A stretch of 64,000 nt of DNA, taken from NCBI GenBank assembly GCA_010093485.1, contig MU001513.1, forward strand, positions 261,696 to 325,695, given 5' to 3'. Source of the stretch: Karstenula rhodostoma CBS 690.94. Lineage: Eukaryota > Ascomycota > Dothideomycetes > Pleosporales > Didymosphaeriaceae. Of this stretch, positions 1-11,600 are shown one piece after another. A program made the position numbers and the translations under genes. The notes under the pieces were generated by a model. That model made no database searches and had not been told where the DNA came from. It saw nothing but the letters and a program-made list of their open reading frames with translations. Each line of letters begins with the position of its first letter. The stretch's first letter is position 1.

Positions 1-988
1 GCACTGTCACTGTGCTTGCACCGCTCAAAGCAACTGTATCCGAAGACACAATCTCGGAGCCTGCAGAGCCGGAAGGCAGGACCTCGGTCCCAGCAACAGA
101 GCCACCCGAGGCGGAAGGTAGAGCGCCAGAACCAGCAGAGCCAAGCGGGTCTGCGGTCACGTTGAGGAGGAGAGCGACAGTTGCAGTCGCGGTGATGGTC
201 TTAGTTTGGTATCTCGTCAGTACACGCAACACATTCCTTCCTACAGTGATGTGCTGAAGTGCATGAGCCAGTGTTGAGTTCGGGGGCCACAAGCTTACCT
301 GGTTCGAGAGGAGAGTGTTGGTTATTGTAGTGGTGGAAAGCGGCGCGACCGATTCACACGAACAGGCGTTTCCGAACCCGGACAGGGCCTCTTCCTGCTT
401 TCGGTTTGGGGTAGCAGCAGCCAACGCTGCAGCATTCGCGCCATTTGCAATGACGTCGGACATGATCGCGTTCGCGAAGGCGAATTGGGCGGCAGCATTA
501 GTGTCTCTTCGCAAAAGGGCGGCAGGGGTGATGGTCGTAATCTCGGTGACTGTGGTTGATACCTGAACAGTCTGCGTCGAAGTAGCTGTTGTGCTTGTGA
601 AGTCGGTGCTGAATCTCTGTTAACCAAACTCATTGCATATGCACTTTACTTACACGATGGCAGTGGTTGAGAGTGTAACAGTTGCCGGTGGGATGCCCAG
701 CAGATTGTTGCATAGTGTCTGTACGGCGGGAGAGGGCGCGGCTTCCAATATCACAATGTACAAGTCGTCCGTGGAGCATTGCACGTCGGTGAAAGCTTCA
801 ACCTCTTGTCTCTTGCCAAAAACCTTGTTGAGAGGCCACCGGCGCAAAATGTCCTGGAGCTTCGACTGGTCGTGGGCAACATTTAGTCCACGCTCTGCAT
901 CCGCCTCTTGCTGCGTAACTCGCGCTCCAGTCTGTGTGGAAAAAGAGAGGAAGGCGGCCGAAGCCAACAATGAGTGAGAGATGTACAT
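1..988 (-). CDS. Secreted Ser/Thr/Ala-rich protein, 3' end beyond window
   Basis: Three exons can be joined on the minus strand: 988-654, 593-299 and 253-1, with introns 653-594 (GTAAGT...AAG) and 298-254 (GTAAGC...CAG). The ATG at 988 is preferred over an in-frame ATG at 1033 because it puts a signal peptide (MYISHSLLASAAFLSFSTQT) at the N-terminus. The mature part has a few Cys (VQCS, LCNN, ACSCES), a KR site (FGKRQ), then long Ser/Thr/Ala/Gly-rich stretches such as SGALPSASGGSVAGTEV that still continue at the window edge. The composition suggests a secreted, O-glycosylated wall or surface protein. I do not recognise a catalytic domain. Splice frames are consistent across both joins, but the C-terminus is missing. 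Confidence 0.6.
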
Positions 989-2084
989 GATGGAGCACTC
1001 GAGCGAGTGAGAGAGGCTCCGATCAATCAACAACAGAGATCCCGCGGGGGTTCCTGGGAGGGGATGGCTGGCTAGAACCCAGATACACTACCTTTATAAG
1101 TGGCAACGACGTCGGGACACGAGATGAAGGGCGTGTTCGCCATCGAGATCATTCCCACGTTAGGATGCGCCTTGCAGACGGGATCAGAGGTACAAATTTG
1201 GCAGGGACCCACACAGTGGAATTGTTTCGCGTGAGGAGTGACTCGCGAATGACCTTGGGTGGAACCAGGACTGAGAATGCTGGTGATGCTGGAGTCAAGA
1301 CAGAGACAGCTGATAGCCGCAACATCGAAGAGGTTGTCTGGGGCGCTTGGCAGCAGCGATCCCTCTCTGAGCAGGCTGGAATGTCGAAGGGGACGTGCCA
1401 AGACTCCTTGCCCACGCGTGTCGCAACATATCCCACACGACCACTACCTCTTCGAGAAGTGTTGAGGACGTGCGAAGGGAGAGCGCGTCGAGACACGTAG
1501 ACGCGCTACAGAGGCCCAATGACAGAAGGGGAAGGGCAGGTCAGGGCCGCAACACCGGGGGACAAAGACTGGATATTGAATGACTTGATTTGGAGGAGAT
1601 AACTATGCAAAAGAGGACATGAGGTGAAAGACGTGCGATGCGAGATGTGGAGGAAGGCGCCACGGGTTTCCGAGCTCTCCCTCGGGGCGCGCTGTGGTGT
1701 CGTCAACGCCATGGTTCTCAACATGAGATGGAATGAGCATGGGCACTTGAGTGTGTTTAGGGTCGGGTCGGAGCAGCAAGCAGACGTGTGTATGGATGGA
1801 TGGGTGGATGGAGTGGTGGTGGGGTGGTGAGGGCGATGGCGGGCGAATGAGGAGCGGTCGGGGGTCCGTGCCGTGCCCGACAAGGCAGGCACGACCGAGG
1901 ACAGCCCCAGCGCGCTCACCACCACGTCCTGCCTGCCCCGCCCATTGCCTGCCTCAACATGCCCCAGCGGCCATAACGGTGGCTGTACTCGCATCCAACG
2001 CCTCTGCGCGCTCGTCGTCGTCGTCGGTCCCTTCGCGCTGCCGCTGCCAGTGCCCGCCCGCCTCGGCCTGCACACTCCCATTCC
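989..2084. other. Divergent promoter region, no supported gene
   Basis: This stretch separates the minus-strand secreted protein from the plus-strand LAMTOR1-like gene and probably holds both promoters. A minus-strand ORF of 109 codons (1401-1072) has a Cys cluster (FHCVGPCQICTSDPVC), but I found no convincing splice to the gene at 988 and no recognisable domain, so it is not called. Around 1790-1830 there is a TGGATGGATGG-like simple repeat. Confidence 0.4.
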
Positions 2085-2704
2085 ATGGGCATCTGCTCGT
2101 CATGTCTGGGCCTCGCCCGGCGGCCCTCAGACGCTGAGGTGAGTTGCCGTCCTGCTTTTGCTCGCGCGCATAAACGAACCGTCTCGCCTCTGCGGACCAT
2201 GTGCTAACACATATCTCGCGCCCTTGCAGCGGTCTGACAGCTCGCATCTCCTTGGAGACCCTTACCAGCCGCAGTATGGCAGCATCAATCCATCGAGCGC
2301 CCAGAGCCCGCCCCAGCCCGATCCCGAAGAGATCAGGAGGCAGCGAGATGCGTTGGAGCGCATCTGCGCCCAAACTTCCGAGTGAGTCCCGTCGCGCCTG
2401 CCCCCATGCCACCCGCGCTCATCCCTTGTTTAGCAAGTTGATCCACGTCTCGCAAGCCGCCCACGCCGACGATGGCCACCACTCCGAGTACCTGCGCCTC
2501 TTCAACGAGCGCTTCCCGCCCATGAAATCAGCGAGCCGCCCGCCCTCGGCCCATGACGAGCCCCACGAGGACGAGGCCACCTGGCTGGCAACCGTCGTCG
2601 GCAGCTCCAACGACGCCGAGGGAAGCTGGGAGCGCGTCGAGCCCATTGAGTCTGGGGCCCTGACGGTCCAGTTCGGCGAGGCCCTGGGCGACAGGAAACG
2701 GTAA
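2085..2704 (+). CDS. Ego1/LAMTOR1-like lysosomal TORC1 adaptor
   Basis: Three exons, 2085-2138, 2230-2381 and 2434-2704, give a 158-residue protein. The introns are GTGAGT...CAG and GTGAGT...TAG. The N-terminus MGICSSCLGLARRPSDAE is a textbook Gly2 myristoylation and Cys palmitoylation signal. It is followed by the family's hallmark run SSHLLGDPYQPQYGSI, then a helical part (PDPEEIRRQRDALERIC, DKLIHVSQAAH). This matches the fungal family related to yeast Meh1/Ego1 and animal LAMTOR1, which anchors the EGO/Ragulator complex and Rag GTPases to the vacuole membrane for TORC1 signalling. The tail (VEPIESGALTVQFGEALG) is also typical of the fungal members. Function is inferred from the family. Confidence 0.85.
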
Positions 2705-3445
2705 CGTCCTTGTGTCGCCCACCATCTGCGCTTGGGCAGGGCTTGTCGCACGCCGCTATTGCTTGTTTTACTGTCCCTGTCCCTCGGGCTGTTCTGATAC
2801 CCACCCCCATTTCCTTGGCTCCGCCAGACATGTCTCCGGTCCCATTTCCTCTGTCACGTCTGCATCAGTCCATAGCCATCTGCGGCGCTAATACAATTCC
2901 ATCATTACTTTATATTTTTATCCAGGCGCTGCGTGCACTCACCTCACCAGGCTCACCCTCACGTCACTCGTCACTCGTCACTCATCACTATCTCCATCGT
3001 CTAATGGCACATCTGCTGCCTCGGCTTTATTGGTGAGCACCGCTTTCAGTGCCGGGGAAAGTCGCTGTCTAATTGCAATGTACACAGGTGTCGGTGTAAT
3101 CTCCTCAAGCAAGCCCTCGTTTCATATCCTACAGATACCATAGAAGTCACGACGTGTACCAAACATGACAGACCGATCATCATTGCGACCGCACAACGGA
3201 ACGCTATGTTATTAGAATCGAACAAGACGAAGAGTTACCTCGCACATGTCCTTGAAAGCCTCACTAAATGCAATGCAAACACGCATCTGCCAGTCGTCTT
3301 GGTCCTGGCTTGTGTGCGACAAACTCCGAGGCCGTTGTGACATGTAACGATGCCAAAGCCTCCCTTTCGCTTCTAAACAGTTATCATCATGCGCTTCGCA
3401 GCAGGGAGGCAATCGTCTTACCAAAATATCCATCGCGTCGACCGC
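2705..3445. other. Convergent intergenic region
   Basis: This lies between the 3' ends of the LAMTOR1-like gene and the minus-strand gene at 3446-4957. No ORF here has domain character. It probably holds the two 3' untranslated regions. A short CACTCGTCACTCGTCACTCATC simple repeat lies near 2965-2985. Confidence 0.4.
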
Positions 3446-4957
3446 TCAAAGCTCTCCCTGGGTACCCTTCACATTCTCCGGACCATCGACTCCCTGAGCG
3501 CCAACCGAGAAAGGAGTGCCCTCGGCCTCGAACTCCTTCAGCTTGTGCCCAGCCTGCGTCTGGACAAGGGCGACGACCCGCTGCTGCTGCGCATAGGTGA
3601 TATGTTCAAGTGCAAGATCCAGGCCCGACTTGGCCATTGCCTTGAAGCCTGCCGGCATTGATTTCACCATGTCGTTGCCGAACTTGCGAGCCGCACCCTT
3701 CATAGCGGAGACCAACTCGTTCTGCTGGTCCTCATCTAAGATCAAGTTGTGGTGCAGGGTGCGCACTTCCTCGTCGACGAGATCACGGAGAGTGCCCTCG
3801 CGTGGCTCTCGAGCAGGCAGCTTAGCGGGAGAGGTATCCGTCTGCAAGTTGTTAGCGAATGTTCAAATAACCGCCTGCGCGCTGCTACTTACAATCGCAG
3901 GCACGTTCAGATTCCAACCATGACGTTCGTGGAGCTTGATCCTTACCTTTTCTTGGATCTCCGCCACGAACTCGTCGCCGGACTTGCGAGGCTTGCCATT
4001 GCGCGAAATGGTCATGGGGATCATCATTTGTCGGCTGTGCGGAGTGGGCATGCTGGGATACAGCACGGACTGGCCCTGACCCTGAGTGCCTGGGTGTCCA
4101 GGACCCGGCACGATATCGACACCGAACTTGTCCTCCATGGTCGTGGGGTGCTGCGACGGTCCAACACCGCTCACGTCGGCTAGGTTGGCGTGGGTCTTGT
4201 TCTGCAGGTTCGTTTTCTCCTGCGGCGGCATATCCCACTGGACGGGATGAGGCTTTGTTGCCTTCACTCGCTCCGGTCGCTCCACGCGTGCTCGCTTGTT
4301 TAGAGAACCTTCGTTTGCGGATGAAGCGTCTTTAAAAGTAAGGCGGCGTTTGCTGCCAGCCCCGCCAAACGGCAAGAGCTGGTCACGCATCTGCACCTCA
4401 TCATCGTCATCGCTGTCAAACTCCCGTTCAACTTCAGCAAGGGACTTGTTCTTCTTGGCCCTGCGTTGATGTTTCGTACGCTCGGTGCTTGATGGAGGGG
4501 TCATGACTTCTTGCGCAGCCACCGTGGACCTGCCTGTCTTCTTCTTCGCCAGCGCCTCCTCAGCCTCCTCGGCCTTGACTTTTGCTAGTGCAGCCTCAGC
4601 CTGAGGATCCTTGACCTCAGCCAACGCCCCGATGGGGTAGAGTTCACGGCGACGCGCTGTTGATGCTGATGGGGTTGCAGTCATCAAATTACCGTGAGCC
4701 AATGATCGACCATCCTCTTCGCGCTGGATCTGGCACGGTCGACAGATTTGCCATGTGCAACCTTTGCAGCGGCGCATCTCGTCGGTTGCATTGCGCTTGT
4801 CGCAAATGGAACACTTGGCCGTATGGATCTTGACCAAGGCAAAGTCCACCGGGTCGTCGCTGCATTGCGCACGCGTGGCGGTTGAAGAGCCGGGTGTGGC
4901 CGACTTGAAGCGGGCCACGCGGAGGGGTGTCGCAGGGGTGGGTTTGGGGGAAGACAT
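3446..4957 (-). CDS. Nuclear-looking protein with Cys-pair finger and helical C-terminus
   Basis: Two exons, 4957-3893 and 3841-3446, joined across a 51-bp intron (GTAAGT, branch CTAAC, CAG), encode about 486 residues. Near the N-terminus Cys pairs at residues 49/52, 64/67 and 72/75 (CSIC, CKGC, CRPC) look like a small zinc-binding finger. The middle is Lys/Ala/Glu-rich and likely coiled-coil (AEAALAKVKAEEAEEALAKK). It is followed by an acidic patch (EFDSDDDDEV) and basic stretches (KRRLTF, NKRARVERPERVK) that could be nuclear localisation signals. The C-terminal exon is predicted helical (EEVRTLHHNLILDEDQQNEL). I do not recognise the family. A nuclear or chromatin role is inference from composition only. 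Confidence 0.7.
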
Positions 4958-7703
4958 GGTGGGTGTTCTTTACCTTTGCTTGAAAAAGGTTTTGGGTTTG
5001 AGGTCGAGCGAGTGTGGAGAAATCGCGTTATTTCTTTAAGTACGCGTGGTTGGCCGGCGGCTCGAGGTTGACTTGCCTTCGTAAAAAGAGTTCGAGGTCA
5101 AGGTGTATCAACTGCGGTGGGTAAGGACGGATTGCCCCTCACGTATAGGCACGACGCGCGGGCGGCTCGTGCTCGTGCTCTCTGCGTTTGTACCTGCAGT
5201 AGCGCGGGTGGGCTGTAGTCTGGGTGACGCAGATTCGGGTCAAGGTTGTCTGTTCAACTTGAAGTGAATGCTGTTACTGACACGAGAGATCTATGAAAAT
5301 TGGCAGTGAAAAGTAAGGCCGAGGTCAAGGTCGAGGCCCAAGCGGTGAAGTAGTGATCCAGACCTGATGAGGCGATGAAGGGGTGAACGTGAATTGGTGG
5401 GTAGCGGCGAGCTCGGCTTGAGCTCTCTATTTATGACCGTGAGCCAAAGTGAGACTTCTCCATACAGTCAACTGTCACTCATACCTGATATTCTGACAGT
5501 TTACGAAGTTCCGGTGGACTCCTATCGCCGCGCCCTTCGTGGCACTGCAAACTGTGACTGTGTACAGATATCCAAATCAAAAAGGCGGGTCGAGTAGGTA
5601 CAATCCAACCAGGGAGCGAGCGGAAACGAAACGATATATACACCAGCGGAGGAGGCTCTGCGCCTGTAAACGAGAGAAGATGAAAGGCGGCGCATTCACA
5701 CGCAGTCAGCCTGTAAACGAAAGACTCAAGCAGCAACAACACGCATTAGCAGCATCCGAGCCATCGCATGCTATCTTATAGTCCTGCCATGGCCGCCCTG
5801 ATACAGTCAGAGCCACGGCAATATTGGACACACACGCCCTCGCGTGCAGGACACACATGTCTTCATAACGATCCCGCCCGGCACCCCGTTTCTGGGTCAG
5901 GAACATGGCGATCGCGTCCCCGCGATGCGCTTGTGGCGCGCGTCGTGGACGCAGGCTGGCTCTGCGCTGGGAGAGCGGGGTGCAAACGGGGGTTCTGCAG
6001 CACGGGCTGTTGCACGCGGGGAATCACATCACAGGGCTGGGCTGAGCTATGACGGAGAGACCGGGGAGGGCAAACAGTTTCCGTGGACGGATGCTCTGGG
6101 GGTGGGAAAGGCGCAAATGGGTAATGATGGTGTGTGGAGTAGAATACGGTAAGATGTGAGGGTGTTGAGGTTGTTGGACAGGCTTGTAGCGGGAGGAAAG
6201 AAGATGAAGGACCGTGGGATAGCCTGAGGGCATTGAGATGACGGGGTGAGGGGTAGGTGGTAGTAAGTTAGAGGACGGATCGACGGGGGACGTGCGGCGT
6301 CGCGATCGAGTTGCGTAGGTGATCGCATGTATCGATTAGAGTTTCCGTATTAGATTCATATATTCGATTGTTAAGAAACGGTATCCTGGCATTTGACGCT
6401 AGATGGCAAGTGTTTACTCATGTGTGAAGATTGAGCAAGTACTCAAGAACGAGCATCGGAGCTTTCTCTTTGTGGTTATCAATAGTGTTCATGATACCTC
6501 GGCCATTTGTCCATTGGATGCACAGAAATTTGGTCTGATGTCCAAGTGTTGCTCCGTGCTCGTTTCATAATAAATATACACTCGTGTTACCCTCTGGAAA
6601 GTACTGGTCGGGTTAATTCGATGTCAGTAAGAGATCAGTTCGAGCACCGATAACCCTTTGGAGGAAATTTCCAGAATTGCTACCCAAGCGTTGGTTGCTC
6701 GGGCGAAGACGTGACGTTTTGTACCTACTTGTGGTATAGTATTATTTCCATGGAATTATCTGTGGGCATACGGAGAATCTCTTCCACGTTTGAGAATGCT
6801 CGATTATCTTGAGACCTGTTTCTTCGTCGCAGGATGCTGTGAGTCCAGGTTGAGGTGTGGCGACACAGCATCACGTGCAGCGTATGCTAAGCTACTTCTG
6901 GAAGCAACAGGGCATGCACAGAGGCTTCAGGCAGCAACGAGTTCTGACCGCAACCTCGTTTTGTGTTCGCCCAGACTCCCATCGCGGTACTTCTGCCTTC
7001 CTTCAAGACATCGTGGACTTGGATGACTGGAGCTGAGAGGCCGCTCGAATCATCTCGACTCGCCAATCAGTGACTCACGGCGGAGTCAGCGGACTCATGC
7101 CCACTGCCTACAGTTTGCGTAGCAGCGCACCATGACAGCTGCAAACGCGTGAACTTGCGCCTAGATTCGCAAATGCGTATAGATGATTAGGGGGCCAAAC
7201 ACCCAACCTCATCGCAGCGCGGTGGCGATCGGAAGCGAAGGTAAGGCTGACGGAGCGGTGTAGGATAATATAGCACGAAACGTGCTGTTGCTTTTCAGCT
7301 AGGAACGTGGCAAGCCGCCACATACAGTGACTGACCGCGTTGGTGTCGCAAAGCGACGGCACTGATGCGAATGGCAACATGATGTAGGCAGCTTGCGCAA
7401 GCTCTGTGCGCCGACAAGTGCGGGTTTCACCACGCACACTGGGATTCCCGAATACACGTTGTCGCAAACCCTTTGCAATCCGAGTAGATTCAGCTCATGC
7501 CGCCTTCGATCGCTCCCGCCCATGTTGTAGCGTTGCAAACCATCCTCGAGTGGCATTGTTCGCGCTCGCCGAGAGAGAGAGAACGTGCCCCACAGCGACT
7601 GCTGCGCCTGCGCCTGCCTCTCACGGGAACATAGAGACCGGATATAAGCTGAGGCCTTTACTGATAAATATAAAATAGTTAATCCTAGAGTAACTCAGGC
7701 TAC
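4958..7703. other. Gene-free 2.7-kb interval before the transposon island
   Basis: No ORF in this interval shows domain character or splices into a credible gene. The first 400 bases carry several copies of a GAGGTCAAGGT-like word (4998-5008, 5061-5072, 5092-5104, 5234-5245, 5319-5338), which may be regulatory. From about 7660 the base composition begins to shift towards the AT-rich island. Confidence 0.4.
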
Positions 7704-7740
7704 TACTGTGGTTGCAGCTATAAGTTTTCCTAGTGGGTCC
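7704..7740 (+). repeat. Left terminal inverted repeat of MITE
   Basis: This 37-bp repeat starts TACTGTGGTTGCAGC and ends AGTGGGTCC. It pairs with the reverse complement of 23534-23570. Confidence 0.8.
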
Positions 7741-7778
7741 ATGTTCCACCCCGGCGTATAGAAACCGCCAGAACCCCC

Positions 7779-8277
7779 TGTTACAAGGGGTCTCCTACGT
7801 ACCTAACCTAGGTCCGTGCCTTAAGGATTATTCGAGGAATAAGATATAATAGAGGTAAATACTAAGTAAATTAATAATTTTATATTATAATAAAATATAA
7901 TATAATAATACTAAAAGAAGACTAAATATTTATATATAAATAAAATACTTTAATTTAAGTATAAAAGTTAACTATAAAAAATAGAAACTATATAGAATTT
8001 TTTTTAAATTATATACTAGTTATTTTATTCCTTTAATATCCTATTATCTTATATAGAGGAAGTTATTTCTAAAATATTTATTATCTTTAAAATATCTATT
8101 TTATATAGGATAATATTATATAACTTTAATATTCTATTAGCTCTATATTTCTATAAAATATTATTATATAATATTAGTAACTAGTTTTTTTAAATTTTAT
8201 TACTAGCTTTTTATTCTTTATAGTTAATATTATTTTTTATTATATCCCTTTTTAATATACCTTTTATAATTATAATA
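7779..8277 (-). repeat. Left (3') LTR of outer element
   Basis: This is 499 bp. Its outer 75 bases (TGTTACAAGGGGTCTCC onwards) keep normal GC content, while the rest is extremely AT-rich. The matching bases in the other LTR have been changed C to T or G to A. Confidence 0.85.
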
Positions 8278-9543
8278 TTACCCCCCTATTTAAGGTTATT
8301 ATTTTAATATTTTATTATTATTCTTATAATATAATTATTATATAGTATTTTTACCTTTATTAGATTCTAGTATATAAAAGTAAGTTTTTTTTAGAGTTAA
8401 TTTATATTATATTCCTTTCTAGACTTTTTTTATTTTTTTAACTATACTAAAAGTTCCTTATTTAATAATTAAATTTTATTATACTTATATATAGAAGATT
8501 AAATTTTAAGGTCTAAAGATATTAAATTTACTAAATTATAAGTATTATTAGAAGCTAAAGTTTTATTATTTTATAAATATAAAAACTAGTTACTATACTA
8601 GTTATTTTTTTATATATATAGACTATAGTCTTTAGATACCTAATAAAGAGTAGAAGTATATTTAAGTAAAAAAAATATAAAAAATATTTTACTTTTTTTT
8701 ATATTAAGGCTAAGGTTACTTACCTTAAAGTAAAAATTATAAAGATAGAAAAGTAGAAGTATTCTCTTATTTAGTATAATTTTTAAATTATTAGTATTAT
8801 AGATTATTTATAAAAGGAGGGTTTTTTATCTATAAAAAATATAATTTTTAATAGCTAATATATATCTTTATTACCTTTACTAATAATTACTAATAATAAC
8901 TAATTATAAGCTAATTTTTTTTTTCTTTTTTTTAATCTTTTTAATTTTTTTATTAATTTTAACTCTATATTTTTTCTATTTAACCTCTTTAGAATTATTC
9001 TAGTTAGAATTTTTTTAGTAATTTTTTATAATTTATAAGATTTTTTTTTAATTTCTATATATTATATTACTCTAGCTATTCTTTCTATTTAACTAGATAT
9101 TTTTACTAACCTTTAACTATTTATAGGCCCTTAATTACTTTAATTTTATATTTATTATTTTCTAACTCTAGTTAGATTTTAATTTAAATATTTAGTAGTA
9201 CTAGTTTTAAAAGTAATTTATAGAAGATAGAGTATATTTTTATATTTACTAGTAGAAATAACTTAGTTATAACTAGTCCCTTTATTTCTTAAACTTTAAA
9301 AAATTCTACTTATAAGTAATCTAGTTTCTTATTTAGTTATTTTATTTTTAGATTTTTTTATAATAGGAAAATTTTATTCTTTTTTTTAAAAATTAGTTTT
9401 TTAATTCTTTACTTATTTATATTCTTAAATATTATAAGGACTTTATAGGTAATCTTTTCTTATAAGATTTTATAAAGTTTTTTTATTTTCTAAACTTTAT
9501 TTTAGGCTCTAGTAGAAATATTTTCTATATATTATAGAGATTT

Positions 9544-9684
9544 ACTATAAGGTAGGATAACTTAATAAAATAGGGGGGATAAAAAGACGCGTTATACTTT
9601 ACTAATATATAAATAAAGGGGGACTAAAAAAGTGGCTAAGATATATCTAGCGTCTATATATAGACTAACTAAAAAGGGTATAGC
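9544..9684 (-). repeat. 141-bp dispersed repeat, RIPped copy inside outer element
   Basis: This stretch aligns without gaps to the reverse complement of 23582-23722. Most differences are transitions (e.g. AATACACGAGCAAAGGGGG against AATATATAAATAAAGGGGG), with a few transversions near one end. The sequence is non-coding. It looks like the terminal part of a DNA transposon or a MITE that inserted into the outer retroelement. Confidence 0.7.
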
Positions 9685-11199
9685 ACTAAGCTAACTAAAA
9701 TAGAAATATTTTCTATATTTTATAAATTTTTTAATAAGTAACTAGCTTATATTTATAGTTTATATAGTAGGGTAAATATTTTTTTATATCTAACCTTAAG
9801 CTATTATATACTAGTTATATTATTAGTAAAAATTCTATTTAGTTATTTTATTATTTATTTATATAGAATTATAGATACTACTTAAATATTTAATTTATAT
9901 ATTTTATTTATTTATTAGTTTTAGAATAAAAGCTTATTAAAAGCTTTTAATTTATTCTTAGGGCTATAGTAAAAGTATTCTAGTATTTTAAAGTAAAAAG
10001 CTTATTTCTATTTATAATAAATTTTTCTAGTAGTCTATATTTAAAAAATAGTATATTATTTACTTTATAAATAAGTTTTTTAGCTATTATAAATTCTTTT
10101 ATAGGTTTAAACTTTACTATTTTTATAAGTTAGTCTACTATTACTATAATAATATTATATATATATTTTATTTCTAGCTATAGTAATTTTAAGAGTTTTA
10201 TAATAAAATCTATTATTATACTCTACTATAGTTATTATACTACTAGTAATAGTTATAGAAGTTTATAAAACTTATATCTCTTAGACTTATTTTTCTAGTA
10301 GACTAAATAGTTACTTATTTCTATTATAACTAATTACTTAAGCTTAGAAATAATATATTTATTTATAATATAATTATTTTTTTTAATATTTAAGTATCTC
10401 TATTTTTAGAATCTATATAGCCTTCTAATTAAAATAAATATATATTTATTATTAATAATAATTCTTTAATAATAGTCCCTTCTAGTTTTATTAAAACTAT
10501 ACTTAAAGAGGTTATACTCCTTTTTTTATCCTTAATTAAGCTTCTTATAATCTAGGAAGTTATATATTTCTAGTTTTTAATTAGTTATACTTAAGTATAT
10601 TATTTTTATATTTATATAGTATTATATTATATAGCTTAACTTTATTTTTAGTTAAGTCTAACTATCTATTTAAGGTATTTACTATACTATTAAGAGTTCT
10701 AGATTAATAGTAAATTATAAAATTAAAATTTATTAGAAATTCTATCTATTATATTTATTATTAGTTAAGCTTTTTAATTAATATAAAACTAGTAAAATTC
10801 TAGTAATCTATTTATATCTCTATTTTAAAGTAGACTCCTATAAGTTATACTTTCTATTATTTAAAAATATCTACTATTACTAGTAGTTTTTTATTATAAA
10901 TATTATAGTTAAGTTTTACTTTTAAAAACTTTTATAAATAGTATAATACTAGTCTCTATTTTCTATTTTTATCTAGTTATAAGAGAATTACTTCTAATAT
11001 ATAATTAAATATATTTATTTTAATTCTAGTTAGTTTTCTAGGGTTAAATATTTATAGAAGAGAGACTATTAGAAATATTATTTATAATTTTCTAAATACC
11101 TTTAGTAGTTTTTTTTAAATAAATTATATAACTTTATTATTATTCTTTTTTATAAGATCTATTAGTAGTATAGTAATTTTAAAATAGTCCTTAATAAAC

Positions 11200-11600
11200 T
11201 TTTAGTAAAAGTTAGTAAATTCTAGAAAGAACTAGATATTCTTTATTAATTTAAAAACTAATTATTTTTATATAGTAGTAATCTTTTTTAGATCTATTAA
11301 TATACTTTTCTTTAAAATAATAAATTCTAGATACTTTATTTTAGTAATATAGAACTTATACTTATTTAAATAGAAAAGTAATTAATACTTTTTTATTTTT
11401 TTAAGTACTTTCTTTATATATCCTATATTTTTTTCTAGTATTCTAGTAAAGTAAATAAGTATATTATTAAAGTATATTATATAGAATATATTTAAATATT
11501 TATATAGTACTTTATTAATAACTACCTAAAATATTATAGGGGTATTTATTAATTTAAATAATATAACTTAGTATTTATAAAGACTATATCTAGTTCTAAA
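11200..11600 (-). pseudogene. Reverse transcriptase relic of outer gypsy element
   Basis: Reading the minus strand from 11490 gives IIYFNNILIYFTRILE, followed downstream by relics resembling KKVLKKIKKY and EFIILKK. This is the order seen in Ty3/gypsy reverse transcriptase (FDDIL catalytic motif, then KxLxxL, then GFxxS). Both catalytic Asp codons read as Asn (AAT), a G-to-A change as expected from RIP. Stops interrupt all frames. The limits are approximate. Confidence 0.7.

Noticed and set aside
1072..1401. Minus-strand 109-codon ORF with clustered Cys upstream of the secreted protein
   Set aside because: It has no start context, no domain, and no splice that joins it in frame to the gene at 988. 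It overlaps other open frames of GC-rich DNA.
9544..9684. Idea that this is a third LTR or part of the gypsy element itself
   Set aside because: Its partner lies outside the retroelement, in inverted orientation, and has no LTR ends or target duplication of the gypsy type.
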